Shown here: in pieces, positions 9,254 to 19,003 of the stretch | Layout: the number at the start of each line of letters is the position of its first letter | Position numbering within the stretch: position 1 is the stretch's first letter | Source: Saprolegnia diclina VS20 | Lineage: Eukaryota > Oomycota > Saprolegniomycetes > Saprolegniales > Saprolegniaceae | Assembly: GCF_000281045.1 (NCBI RefSeq) | Contig: NW_008246076.1 | Coordinates: forward strand, 891,265-914,799 | Direction of reading: 5' to 3' | DNA length: 23,535 bases | Translations under genes and position numbers: made by a program | The notes under the pieces: generated by a model | Database searches by the model: none | What the model saw: the letters and a program-made list of their open reading frames with translations, nothing else | Told to the model about the DNA's origin: nothing

Positions 9254-10659
9254 CTAGGGCTTTTTGAGGATATGGTTGACGCTCGCGGTCGCAATGTTGC
9301 GCAGCCACGCGCTAAACTCTTGGAGCACTGCGCGCTCCTGCATCTCGGCGCGCGTGTCCACGACCACATGCTTGACCGGGGTTTCCGCCAAGTCCTCGGC
9401 GCACCAGAGCGCGTCGGCCGGGGACGACGACGACTGCGAGCTCGGCGTCGTTGCCACGGGCGACCGCGGCGGCGGCGGCGGCGCCATTGGCTCGTCGCAC
9501 GCCGCCTGCACGAGCGAGTTGCAAATCTTGTAGAGCGCAACGTCCGAAGCCATGCTCACCTGCAGCGGGTACAGCCGCGAATAGACGTTGGTTCGAACCG
9601 GCGGCGCGGTCGTCGACGCCGGTGGCGGCAACGGCAGTGGCATCGGCGGTGGGCCCAGCATCGCATGCATGTGTGTGTTGGACTGTGGCGGGAGTCGTCG
9701 CTTGGCCGGCGGCGCGATCGCCAACGGCACTTGGTGCACCGGCCGAAGTGGCATCAACGTCTCGAGGGGTGGTGGGGTAAACGCGGAAAAACGCTCGGGG
9801 GCGGGCAGCGCCGCCCGGTGCTTGGGCTGGTCGTGGGTGTTCTCGTTGGTCGGTGTCGCATGCGAGGCGTCTGAGCAGTGGTTCTTGCACATCTAGGAGA
9901 TCAGAATAGGTGGTATATGACGCTAAGGGCGAAGGACCGACCTGACATCGACAGAGCGTGCCGCATTTGACACCAGCTTGGTAGCATTCGCAATACTTCT
10001 TCTGGCACCCGCTTCGCCTGCAGCGGCAGCCGCGAAAATACTTGGTCGTCGCCACCGACGTGTTGCTACTACTAGACTGCAGCATGAGAGGTCGCCGGAC
10101 GAGAGGAGCACGGTACCCTTTCGAGACTTTGGGCAGGAACGCGACGGGGTTGCGTTCGAGGACAACGCGGATCGCACGTTGCCGCTGGCTCTCAAAGTTC
10201 TAGGGTAAGACTCAGGATTCGTACCGTGCTCGAGATAGCCCGGATAGGACGTACGATGTTGTTGTGGCAGCCCTGGCAATTGCAGTCGTCGCCGCAGAGC
10301 GAGCCTTGCTGGAAGCACTCGCAGTAGAGCTTGAGGCAGTTGGACTTTTTGCAGTTGCACGACTTCTTCGGCAGTGTCGTTGATGGCGGCGTCATCACAT
10401 CGTCGCGGACGCTGGGCGTCCGGCTGCTGCTGTCGTCGGCGGACGACGACTCGATTGCGCAGCAGACGGGCTCTAGCCGCGGGCGCTTGGCCGCCGGCGC
10501 TTCGATCGAGGCGTCCTTGGCCGGGCGCAGGCTGCTAATGCTTCGTAGGAGGTCCGAGTGCTGCATCATGTCTTCCATCTCCTGGCGCTGCTTCATGCGC
10601 TCGCGCTCGCGTTCGAGGAGGACCTCGAGCGCGGGCTTGATCTTCTTGCTACTGCTCAT
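9254..10659 (-). CDS. Tandem-CXC (tesmin/TSO1/LIN54-like) DNA-binding protein
   Basis: Minus-strand exons 10659-10255, 10199-9942 and 9892-9254, introns 55 and 49 nt; 433 aa. Two cysteine-rich CXC domains: residues 101-131 ([16 protein letters not shown].., closing CNCQGC) and 193-223 ([16 protein letters not shown].., closing CRCQMC). Between them lies the conserved linker with RNP-x-AF (R151-F156) and LPK. In LIN54, each CXC domain inserts a Tyr (the Y of KxYC) into the minor groove of CHR-like TTYGAA sites, as part of the DREAM/MuvB cell-cycle complex; plant TSO1/TCX proteins act similarly. The Tyr is present in both domains. An N-terminal coiled-coil-like stretch ([19 protein letters not shown]) and a long proline-rich tail follow no known domain. 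The ATG at 10659 is preferred over an in-frame one at 10794, since the intervening codons look non-coding. A nuclear cell-cycle or developmental regulator is inferred. Confidence 0.93.
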
Positions 10660-10846
10660 GCGTAGTGTCGTTGGCAGCGGCGTGGCGGCAAGCGATGGGC
10701 GGTGGTCTGTGGCCAAAGCAGCGGGCGGGTGGAGGTGGCAGGATCGGCGGCGAAGGGCGACGTCGTCGTCCTGTCTCCGGCTGGCAGCTTCCACGTGAAA
10801 TGGAATGCTGGATGGGACGTCAACCGCCGGCTGCGCTGTATTTTGA

Positions 10847-10880
10847 CCAATCAGAAGCTGCCACTGGGCACATGGCCAAT
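10847..10880 (-). promoter_or_regulatory. Two CCAAT boxes upstream of the tandem-CXC gene
   Basis: CCAAT cores at 10847-10851 (in TTTTGACCAATCAG) and 10876-10880 (in GGCCAATCAC) lie about 190 and 220 bp before the ATG at 10659. In the gene's own orientation they read ATTGG. Likely NF-Y-type sites; they are again 29 nt apart. Confidence 0.4.
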
Positions 10881-11948
10881 CACATCGCCGGATTCAAAAA
10901 TTCAAAACGGGAGTCGGATTCTATTTAATGACACCATGCTGTACTGCACCTATGTATGCCGAATAAATTGTAGGAATTAAAATATTGTTGGCTGGATCTT
11001 GCGAAAATCTTGCGATCAAGCAACGTGGCAACACGAGACGTTCGAGGCCGTTCGCTTGCCTCAAGCGTTCGACTAAACCGGAGCGCTTCGACTAACTTGT
11101 AAATAGAACCGAGCAGAGAGAAAAGTGGCTGCTTGCTATGCAACAACAGTGTTTTGGGCGCGCCACGCGCGACGAACTAACCTTCAACTATCCGGCTGTC
11201 GGAAGATTGCAATGGCAATGTTACTTGGCCGCTCCCCGTGTCCACCAAGTTCAAATAATGGCCGAAGTAGAAGCACGGGAGCAGACACATAGCCAACTAT
11301 GACAGTCATTAGCGGCGTCGCCACAAAGAGGATGGCATCGGCTGCCTTGACAGACAAATCCTGCTCCACCAACCGAGGCGACTTAACGTTGAAACAGCCG
11401 ATTTCAGCGATGTTTTGTGATAGCATATAGGTCGCGTCGTTCTTGAGGAATCATGGGTCAAGATAAAGGGAGTCTTGTCGCCCTCACCGCAGATAGCCCT
11501 CGCATTATGATTGCCATCGACGCTTATATCATGCACGTGTTGCTGGTGAGAGGATAGATATGCGTACAATGATGTTTGTACAATCCATACGACGCGATCC
11601 TATCTATCCTATCGCTGACTCCATTCGATTCGATCTATCCAAAGGTCTTTCGGGCTACGATTTGCATCACCGGAGCGAGAGCGAGAGGCGCTGTTGCTCA
11701 AGTAGGAGTTCGTTCTACACGCGCAGTCTCTTGTCTGCAATGCTGCACAGCGTCACGTACCCGCATCGACTGGCGCATGCGCTGAAGTTCGTTCTTGCGC
11801 GCTTCGAATGGCGTCTGTGGTGCGTTTTGGATGAGCCTACGACGCGTCGCATAAGGCACCGTGGCAAGTAGAATGTCGTCTGTACGGTGCGATTGGCTTG
11901 GTTGGAGAGCTGACCGTCCTACGCCACACCTCTTATCACACGCAACGA
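10881..11948. other. Intergenic stretch, possible relic coding segment
   Basis: About 1.1 kb between two minus-strand genes. A minus frame at 11426-11184 reads FLKNDATYMLSQNIAEIGCFN just upstream of and through its ATG, then VKAADAILFVATPLMTVIVGYVS, a hydrophobic stretch like a membrane helix. The codons before it are in another frame (GDKTPFILTH), so this may be a broken membrane-protein gene or chance. A short direct repeat ATCTTGCGA occurs at 10996-11004 and 11007-11015. No other gene seen. Confidence 0.3.
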
Positions 11949-13614
11949 CTACGCATGCTCAGACCTGGCTTCAAAATGGTTGGCGTAGATGTAGGCGCTA
12001 TTGTCGAGGGTGCTACAGGGTGCCACCGGCGTCTTGGCGTCGGACTCGAGCTGAAGCGGCTCGAGGTCGGGAAGCGGCGCTATCGAATGCAATTCTTGCG
12101 TGCTCTCTCGTCGTTTGATCGACGTACTGTTGTCGTCGGGCCCGACGGTGTAGTGGACGTAGGTGTCAACGATCGGCTTTTGTATCGGTGTCTCTGAAAT
12201 GACTTGGATGTGCAGCGAGTGATCATAGAGCTACAAAAGGCATCGTGCTCGCCATGTTGAACTATCGCAAAAGAATACCTCGATCGGTAACGTCACATGG
12301 TCAAAATACAAAAGCGGGTTGAACAACGTCGTGAACGCCTTTGTGATGGGGTCGAGAAATAGAATGCAGTGCGCGTCGTTGCACTAGTGGGACGTGTTGA
12401 AAGTGGACATTAGTTGTCCATTTTACGGTCATGTTGGATATGAGAATTTGGGGGCGGTCCGTGGCGGTGATGTCGGTCACGAGCACGCGAAACGTCCAGC
12501 CGGCCAGCGAACTCGAGTGCTCGAGGCGGATCTCGAGAAAGTAGAAGGGCGCATCGTGAATGTTGGCTGCGCTATCCACGGGCTCCGGCGCCTCAACGTG
12601 TGGTGGCGCGGTCTCGGACAGCGCCACAGTTGTGCTTTGCACTGCGATTTGAACCCGCGTCGGTGGGGGCTGTGGCGACAACACCTTGCACGTTCCGGCT
12701 TTTTGGAGCCAATTTCGTGGCAGTTTGCTCGAGATCGATCCGGCGCGCAAAAGCTGCTTGGACGACGGTTTGCGGATCGTGGGGGGTGGTCGTCGCACGA
12801 CCATGGTTGGTATCCTGCGCGATGATTCGCCCTCGGGCTCGTCGATCGCGGGCTCGTCATCGTCGTCTGACGCTTCGACGTCGCTATGCCACGCTACGGT
12901 ATGCGGCGGTGCGCCTGCAGTCGCTACAACATGGAATTTAGCGCCAATCACTCGTCCTCCACGTAGCGTACACTGCGCTTGCTGCAGCTGGTGGCGGCTC
13001 GTCGAGGTTGCGAGGCTACCGCGTGTAGCCCCAGCCGACTTGGCCTTTGTCCCGCGGCTAGCCTACGCACCGCATTCGATTCTTGTTGCAAACACATGTA
13101 AAGTACCGGCCGCGTCGGGGTCGAGGTGGCGTTGGCAGTCGACGGGCGTGAGTTCTGAAGGCTTTGCTCAATGGCCTAGCCCGAACATGATGGCCTGTCG
13201 ACATGAACATCGGCACCGCACCGCCCACGTCTCTTGGGCTACAGCGTGCAGACGTGCTTCTTTCGGGTCGATACTGGTCGTGCTCTCGCCCCACGTGTGA
13301 AACGCAGGCTGTGGCGTCGACGGCAACAACGGGTGTGCGTGCGTTGCTGCCATCGACAGCCGGCGATGGGAGGCTTCGTACTGGTTTGTCCGCCGCCGGT
13401 CAATCAGCGGTGTCTTTGTCGTCGTTGGTGTCGAGCGCGGAATGGCGTCGGCCGATGCCGGCGTCCGTCGCGACGGTTTGCGCGTCTGTCGCACCGTCTC
13501 GCGCAGCGCATCGGACGCATTCAAGCGAATGAGCTTGGTAGTGGCACCGGCTTTGGCGATCGATGCATCGAGCATCTGGAAGCGCGCTTCGATGATCGGG
13601 TACGGCAGCGGCAT
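11949..13614 (-). CDS. Unknown protein of 478 aa, six exons, beta-rich C-terminal domain
   Basis: Minus-strand exons 13614-13222, 13175-13107, 13062-12972, 12923-12427, 12383-12279 and 12230-11949; introns 43-48 nt, all GT..TAG, and every junction keeps one long open frame. No family recognised. Residues 1 to about 290 look disordered, rich in Ser, Thr, Pro and Arg, with an acidic patch (SDDDDEPAIDEPEGE). From about 307 a folded-looking domain alternates hydrophobic and polar residues (FYFLEIRLEH, WTFRVLVTDI, CILFLDPITKAF, LLYFDHVTLPIELYDHSLHIQV), suggesting beta strands. There is no signal peptide or membrane helix. The clean splicing across five introns argues that this is a working gene. 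It is divergent from prefoldin 3. Confidence 0.75.
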
Positions 13615-14359
13615 TGGACGCGTTAAAATTAGCAGGAAGGCTGCTGTCGGAAATAGTGAAGTCCGATGTCAGAAGCGTGCCGTTTCAAACTGCTTGGGAC
13701 AAGGCGAAATATCGGCACGACAGTGACTGATCGCCGAGCCCCGACCTACTGTCCAGTAGCATTCCTTGCGGCAAATAAGACGCCCCAAAGAGAGACGAAG
13801 CTTTCAACTAATGGACTGACGACCGCGAACCGACGTGCCTTGTACTAGAGTCTGGCCGAGCCTCTAAGATCTAAGAACCGAAAACTTATTGCACTGTTCT
13901 ATCAAACGTATCGCGTAGCAGAGGCGCCTGCATGACAACGCATTGTCGACGGACATTGCCTTGACAGCTCGAGCTTCTTACGCGTCGTCGCGTTCGTTGG
14001 CCTGGACATGGAGACATGGCGTTCGCAGCTAAACTACTATGGACGCGCAACATTAGCCTCTCGTCACCAACGGACAGCGGCTCGTAGCTTCGCTCTACCG
14101 GTCATCTGTCTTATATCGTCCGCGCAATGCCCACCGCAGTGCGCCACGCAAGGACGTGGCCACAACCAACCTCGCTTGGTGTGCTGGCCGCGCGCGATGC
14201 TTGTGGAAAGTCGTCGTATCCGGATCCGCCTGTCTCGTACTATTTTATATGGTTTTATTTAAACTGGATTTATGTATGGAAGAACAAACGTCGAATTAAA
14301 ATACCACCGGGCGACCTCACCACTGGTTGGACTTTCCAAAGCTTTGCCGACGTCGTACG
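13615..14359. promoter_or_regulatory. Divergent intergenic region, unknown gene / prefoldin 3
   Basis: 745 bp between divergent starts. An AT-rich block at about 14235-14305 (TTTTATATGGTTTTATTTAA) lies 55-125 bp before the prefoldin ATG and is the likely core promoter. I see no CCAAT pair and no gene in the rest. Confidence 0.35.
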
Positions 14360-14941
14360 ATGGCCGAGTCGAGTGACATCACGGACCGCCTCCTCGGCGA
14401 GCGCAACGAGCGCGGTATCCCGTGCGCCATCTTTGTCGAGGACGTCGCCGCCTTTGTGGGCGCCGACCCCGTCGAAGGCATTGTCGGCGCGCTCCAGCAG
14501 CTCTACTCCAAGTACAAGTTTATGGAAACCAACTTGACCAAGTCCAAGCAGTCGTTCAAGACCAAGATTCCGGACACGGAGAAGGACCTCGCGATGCTCG
14601 AGCATCTCATGGCGTCGCGCGAGAAGGACGAGCCGATCGAGACGCACTTTAGCCTCGCGGACAACGTGTTTGCGAATGCGACGATCGACGCCGACGTGCA
14701 GACCGTGTGCATTTGGCTCGGCGCCAACGTCATGGTCGAGTACTCGTTTGAAGAAGCGCTCGCGCTGCTGCAAGGCAACCTCTCGACGGCTACGTCGCGG
14801 CTTTCGCAGATCGAGTCGGACCTCGGCTTTCTTCGCGACCAGATCATTACGACCGAAGTCAACATGGCGCGCATCTTCAACTTTGACGTGCGCCGACGAC
14901 GCCAGGAAAAGGGCGAGTTGCCCGCCGTCAAGGCCTCGTAA
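14360..14941 (+). CDS. PFDN3: Prefoldin subunit 3 (VBP1/Gim2), alpha-type
   Basis: Intronless, 193 aa (human VBP1 197). Prefoldin is a cytosolic heterohexamer of two alpha- and four beta-type subunits that hands unfolded actin and tubulin to the TRiC/CCT chaperonin. The sequence follows VBP1 closely: RGIPCAIFVEDVAAFVG, YSKYKFMETNLTKSK, then ETHFSLADNVFANA and VCIWLGANVMVEYSFEEAL (the beta-hairpin part), and LSTATSRLSQIESDLGFLRDQ with TTEVNMARIFNFDV near the C-terminus. Two coiled-coil helices flank the hairpins, typical of an alpha subunit. The ATG at 14360 was preferred to one 33 nt upstream, because MAESSDITDRLL starts the family-like region. Confidence 0.96.
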   Translation: MAESSDITDRLLGERNERGIPCAIFVEDVAAFVGADPVEGIVGALQQLYSKYKFMETNLTKSKQSFKTKIPDTEKDLAMLEHLMASREKDEPIETHFSLADNVFANATIDADVQTVCIWLGANVMVEYSFEEALALLQGNLSTATSRLSQIESDLGFLRDQIITTEVNMARIFNFDVRRRRQEKGELPAVKAS

Positions 14942-15418
14942 GAGGCTTGGTAATATCCACGTTTTGGCCTGTTTCCATCTGTACGCAGGATCCTTGATGT
15001 CGACTGCATACTATGGCAGGCAGCTATTGTCCGCTTGCCGTGGAGCCTATGGACCGATGGCCCAGGGTCGTAAACATTGTATTCAAAGCAACGAGACTAC
15101 CCAAAACCACAGGGATATGGCAGGACAGGGAGACGACATGGCCGTGATGCATCCGTGGTCATATGGCGCTGGCTGAAAGTCCCGTCGTCAGGCCACCCCG
15201 CACGAGATAGTTGGCCTTTCTAGCTATGCAACTCCGTCATCGCTACGTGTTCTAGTTCTAGCTATCAATTGTCGTCGACGTATCACAAAATTGAGGTTTC
15301 GAGAAGGTCGAATCGGCATCAATAAGGTGCGATAAACGTCCCGAGACTCGGACCCTAGACCTACCCTACCCCTTTTGCCCGACGCGTATTTTTAGGATTT
15401 AGGACTTTGAGCACCGCC
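14942..15418. other. Intergenic region
   Basis: 477 bp between two plus-strand genes. A pyrimidine-rich stretch with repeated CCTACC/CCCTA units (about 15352-15373) followed by TTTTTAGGATTTAGG precedes the next ATG by about 45-65 bp and may mark its promoter. Nothing else identified. Confidence 0.3.
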
Positions 15419-15952
15419 ATGACGACGGCCAAGCGACTCGACCCACGGACCGAGAGTGACGCGGCGCCCATCACGGGCTACTGCAAGGACCGCTTCGATC
15501 CGTCGCATCCGGACGCCGACTGGGGCGGCTACGTCAACCGTACTTTCAAGAAGCGGTCGTTCAAAGATCCGTTGTCGACCCGAGACGTAATACGCAGCGA
15601 TAAGGACAGCGTCTCAACGTGTGTTGGTAGCACTTGGTCCATGGAAAAGATGCCATTCTGCCCGCCCTCACGGCCGAGAAGCCCGCCGGTCGACGGACGT
15701 TTGCGCAGAATCTCAACCAAGCCAGCGTCGACCCGGTGTGTTCTCGTCTACGCCGACGCCGCATCATAACAACGCCGTGGGTGTAGGCAGCCAAAGACTC
15801 GCCATTTCATACCGGTGTGCACCAGGTACTTCGATGATCTAGAGTGAAAACGACTGGAGTTGTCGGTGCAGGTTGGCCCCGGCGGCGAGCACAACTGCAA
15901 CACCTGGAAAACGTACCAGAGTTTAGATTGCTATGTGCCACATCGTGTGTGA
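15419..15952 (+). CDS. Unknown small protein, four exons, about 130 aa
   Basis: Exons 15419-15586, 15631-15735, 15787-15825 and 15872-15952; introns 44, 51 and 46 nt. The joined frame reads MTTAKRLDPRTESD, PITGYCKDRFDPSHP, DWGGYVNRTFKKRSF, then HLVHGKDAILPALTAEKP, RRTFAQNLNQASVDP, KDSPFHTGVHQ and GPGGEHNCNTWKTYQSLD. No family recognised. The GY and F..R motifs separated by short linkers resemble small flagellar microtubule-associated proteins, but that is only an impression. The 3' end is unsure: a GTACCA donor inside exon 4 (about 15913) could splice to CTCCAG| near 15970 and extend the protein with LQRHRRTAILKRQARCE up to a stop at 16099-16101. Confidence 0.6.
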
Positions 15953-16439
15953 TAGGTCGTATGAGCTCCAGACTTCAGCGACACCGACGAACCGCGATAC
16001 TCAAGCGCCAGGCACGGTGCGAAGCTTGGGCCAACTGGCCCATAAACGCCATCCACAGGCAGCAGTACACACGCGTTGTCGTTGCGCTGGTGGACCATTG
16101 AGTGGCTTGTAGGTGGAGGCAAAGCGTGCCACGCCTCCACGCACCCTCCCGCCCCTGGAGCCGGTAGGAATAAGACGACAACGTGTTCGATCGCTGACAT
16201 TCAGGTAGGGACAATCGAAGCTCCCCGAAGTGCGCAAGCAAGGGTCGCTGCTCGCTGGCATTGGCCAGCGCCTCGCATCGTCGGACGCGCTCGCCCATCA
16301 ACCGTACGCTCTATATGTTGTAAATGAAAGCTGGACTAGAAGCATAGGCTGCCCACCGCGCACCTCTGCACAGCGTATGTTACGCAGCAAAAGACTCTCG
16401 AGACGGAAAACCGGTACGTTGAGATCTCACTTTATTATT
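15953..16439. other. Intergenic region, no convincing gene
   Basis: About 490 bp. Apart from the possible alternative last exon of the preceding gene (to 16101), short open frames on both strands show no family resemblance and no consistent codon bias. Confidence 0.4.
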
Positions 16440-17518
16440 TGTGTCAACTGCCTGTAGACACAAAGTCCTGCTCGGGTACACGGGGCATCGAAAAGGGGTC
16501 TAGTAGGTGAAGACAAAATGGCATTTGGCTTTTGGGTGATGCGGACAACCAAAGTCGCAATATGAGCACACAGGGCGAATGTTGCGTCGGCGTTTTGGTG
16601 GCCGCCAGCTCGAGTACGCAAAGACGCGGATGATGCATCCGGTGGGTCACAAGGTGTGTGAGAATGGCGGTCTATGGCGAGTGCAGACACAGCTCCGTGA
16701 TGTTGGGTAGCGGCATGGTGGCATCGACGAGGCCGTGGACGACGCGGGCGATTCCTGTAGCTTGAGGCTCGTGAGCGACGTCGTGGTGGCTATGCAATGG
16801 CCCAAGCCGACGCCGTCGTCGCACGTGAAACTGATCGAGATGCAGGTGCGTCGCGTGGCCAAACGCCAACCACGTCGCGAGAACTGGTCGCCGGTGTTCG
16901 CCAGGATACGCAGTATCGTCGTGCAGGCAGATCAAAGAGAACATAATGTGTTGGACGTACGGCGCTGCTTGAACGACATCATTCAAGAACGTCGCGTCAG
17001 CCGTGCAGTCGACATGGTGGAGCCCGGTGCAGAGATGCAAGATATGGCGCAGCTCGTCCATGCTCTCTTTTTGCCCAATCGGCATCACTTGGATGGACTT
17101 CACTTTGTGTCGACGAAATCGGCCGTTGGTGTGGATCTTCTTCGATCGGGAGGTCAAGCAACTGGGCATTGAGCATCGCAAGGTCCTCGATGCAGATCGA
17201 GCGAAAGCTTGGAAGAGCAGTGAGCACGGTAGAGGTGTAGTGGCGATCGATCTCTTCCACACAAACCTATGGCCAGTGCTTGGCGTCCAAGGCATCGGGT
17301 ATCGCCGAAAGCGTCCAGAGCGCCGCCAGCGACGCATCGAGCGTAGCGGGTGGGAGCGCTTGCTGCAGTGAAAGGACGTATTTGGTCGAGTCCAAGCAGC
17401 GCATGATATCGACGAGGATACGACCGTGAACGACCGCTATCGGGGCCACGCACGCCCGCTTCCTCGCCCACTGGTGTCCATAGAAAACTCCAAATAAAGT
17501 ATAGAGTAACAATACCAT
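16440..17518 (-). pseudogene. Decayed F-box-like / leucine-rich-type gene
   Basis: Minus-strand pieces read in order as one protein but not in one frame. The first has an F-box-like segment, VVHGRILVDIMRCLDSTKYV, LSLQQALPPATLDASLAALW and DALDAKHWP, then an in-frame TAG (17269-17267), then VCVEEIDRHYTSTVLTALPS and FRSICIEDLAMLNAQLLDLP. The reading then shifts frame to KSIQVMPIGQKESMDELRHI, LHLCTGLHHVDCTADATFLN and THLHLDQF, shifts again to GLGHCIATTTSLTSLKLQES, and back to MPLPNITELCLHSP. No splice sites repair these breaks, so one stop and at least two frameshifts are real. The layout (F-box-like start, then repeats with LxxL-type strands) resembles a large, divergent gene family I associate with saprolegnialean genomes. 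Decay of one member is inferred. Confidence 0.6.
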
Positions 17519-18059
17519 TTGTCCTCACATTGGCCACACGTGGCGTGCTGAGCTGGCGTGCTGAGGCGAAGGATTGACATGCTGCCTCTTCAACTATGGC
17601 ATGCCCTCATGAAGGACGACTTTGCAATGCATATAGTGCAATCTACTTTAGTTTGTGATCTAGTTATGGCAAGGCACCCGCGTGGACAGCGTGGACAGCC
17701 TCGATCGGCGTCTGCTTGCCCATCATCGGGGTGCTGGTTGGTTCGCGGCCTCGTCTGGCGCGATCCAATCGACTCTGAGCTTGCCACGTATGACCAATCA
17801 GATCATCTGATTGGTCATACGTGGCAAGCTCACAGTTGAAGCTAAGAGATTTTCGTGCAGCTTTTTACGGATGGAGGCGACGCATGCGGGTCGCAGCACT
17901 CGCTACACGGTTCTACTATTCCTTGGTGGCATGTCGACAACGTGAACACGTTTAAGCAGCCGTATACTCGCTCGTAATATCGCTATATCAAGCTTCCTTG
18001 TCCACACCTACGTTGCGGTGGACTCTCACTGGACAGCGTTCGGCGTGCAGTGAATACAG
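17519..18059. other. Intergenic region containing a long palindrome
   Basis: No gene seen. A direct repeat GCGTGGACA/GCGTGGACA at about 17681-17697 precedes the palindrome listed separately. The rest is featureless on both strands. Confidence 0.35.
17776..17832. repeat. 57-nt perfect palindrome (28-nt arms, 1-nt centre)
   Basis: The arm TGAGCTTGCCACGTATGACC continues AATCAGAT (17776-17803); the centre is C at 17804; the right arm 17805-17832 is its exact reverse complement. With one mismatch the pairing extends to about 17772-17836. Each arm has GACCAATCAG, so two CCAAT boxes face each other. Could be a hairpin-forming or cruciform element, the two fused ends of a lost foldback or MITE-type element, or a paired NF-Y site. 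Confidence 0.95.
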
Positions 18060-19003
18060 CAATGATAGTAGCTCAAGGTAGCAACATCATAAGCAGCGCG
18101 GGAACGCTCTTGAGCACCTACATTGCAGCATGTAAGCATGACGACACTGGGCGTGAAGGAAGCTTGGGTCTTGTGGCGTCTCGTTTGTAAAATGGAGCCG
18201 ATACACGCTGGACCTCGTACATAGATTGTGCGGTCGGATTCGAGACTTGGGACTGGACGCAGTTGGCGACGACAAGGAGGAAGTTACAACGCATTTACGC
18301 ATCGAGGTGTTGGATACCACACAGGACTATACAATCCGCGGGGGATACCTCCGGCGCTACGATGCACATCGTGAAGAAGCACAGACATCGATCTAAAGGA
18401 GAATTTCGTTACGCAATTTGGTACTAACAAATCCATTCATCTAGGGCATCCGGCTTGGGCTTCCTGCCTTGCATCGAGGATGCCATTGGTCATTGGGACC
18501 CTGACGAGACTGCGATGCTAACTCCTCGCAAGGCGCAGTGTCTTTGTGACACTTCACGTTTTCTCGGCCTCGAAGCTACTTGGATAGGACCGATCCGCGA
18601 GTCTCATCCTGGGGATCTGCACGTCTCTGCAAGCTTCATGTCCAGCTCCAACCACATCAACAACACTGCAGCACTGTGATCACTCCACGGCAATCACCTC
18701 TGCGGCGGCTTCAAGCAACCAAGCAGCGACTCACGTCGTGGGTTTGCGCAGACCAAGCAAGGCCCGACGCTGTTATCCAGATGACGAGAAAGCTACTTTG
18801 AGATCCCACGGCAGGCGATATTTCTGCGTCGACGCACTGGCCTCACAACATTTGCCACTAATCGCATTCCTTTTTTTGCACGTGCAGGGTAAAGGAGGGT
18901 GTGGACAAGCAGCAGTTGGTAACACCGCGGCAGGATAAAGAAGGCAACGACCAGGTTTTTAGCTCTCAAGAATTCCCAACCAAATGGCCAGTGCCGTGAC
19001 AGG
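18060..19003 (+). pseudogene. Coding-like plus-strand segments with splice signals; gene or decayed gene, unrecognised
   Basis: Three stretches look coding. About 18155-18392 reads VSFVKWSRYTLDLVHRLCGR, then IRDLGLDAVGDDKEEVTTHL, RIEVLDTTQDYTIRGGYLRR. About 18445-18679 reads ASGLGFLPCIEDAIGHWDPD, ETAMLTPRKAQCLCDTSRFL, GLEATWIGPIRESHPGD. About 18897-19003 reads VKEGVDKQQLVTPRQDKEGN and VFSSQEFPTKWPVP. A textbook TACTAAC branch site (about 18421) followed by CATTCATCTAG precedes the second, and CTAATCGCATTCC..TTTTTTGCACGTGCAG precedes the third, so introns were or are present. The nearest donor after the first stretch (GTGAAG, about 18370) leaves the wrong phase for the second. No single start and no family found, so a decayed gene seems more likely than an intact one. 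Confidence 0.35.

Noticed and set aside
9588-9601. GGTTCGAACC, a tRNA T-arm-like motif
   Set aside because: It lies inside the third exon of the tandem-CXC gene and no D-arm, anticodon arm or acceptor stem surrounds it.
12643-12660. GATTTGAACCCGC (minus GCGGGTTCAAATC), another tRNA-like motif
   Set aside because: The would-be T stem does not pair, and it is within exon 4 of the 478-aa gene.
15352-15399. CCCTA/TTTAGG units as interstitial telomere sequence
   Set aside because: Units are irregular and few; more likely a pyrimidine-rich promoter stretch.
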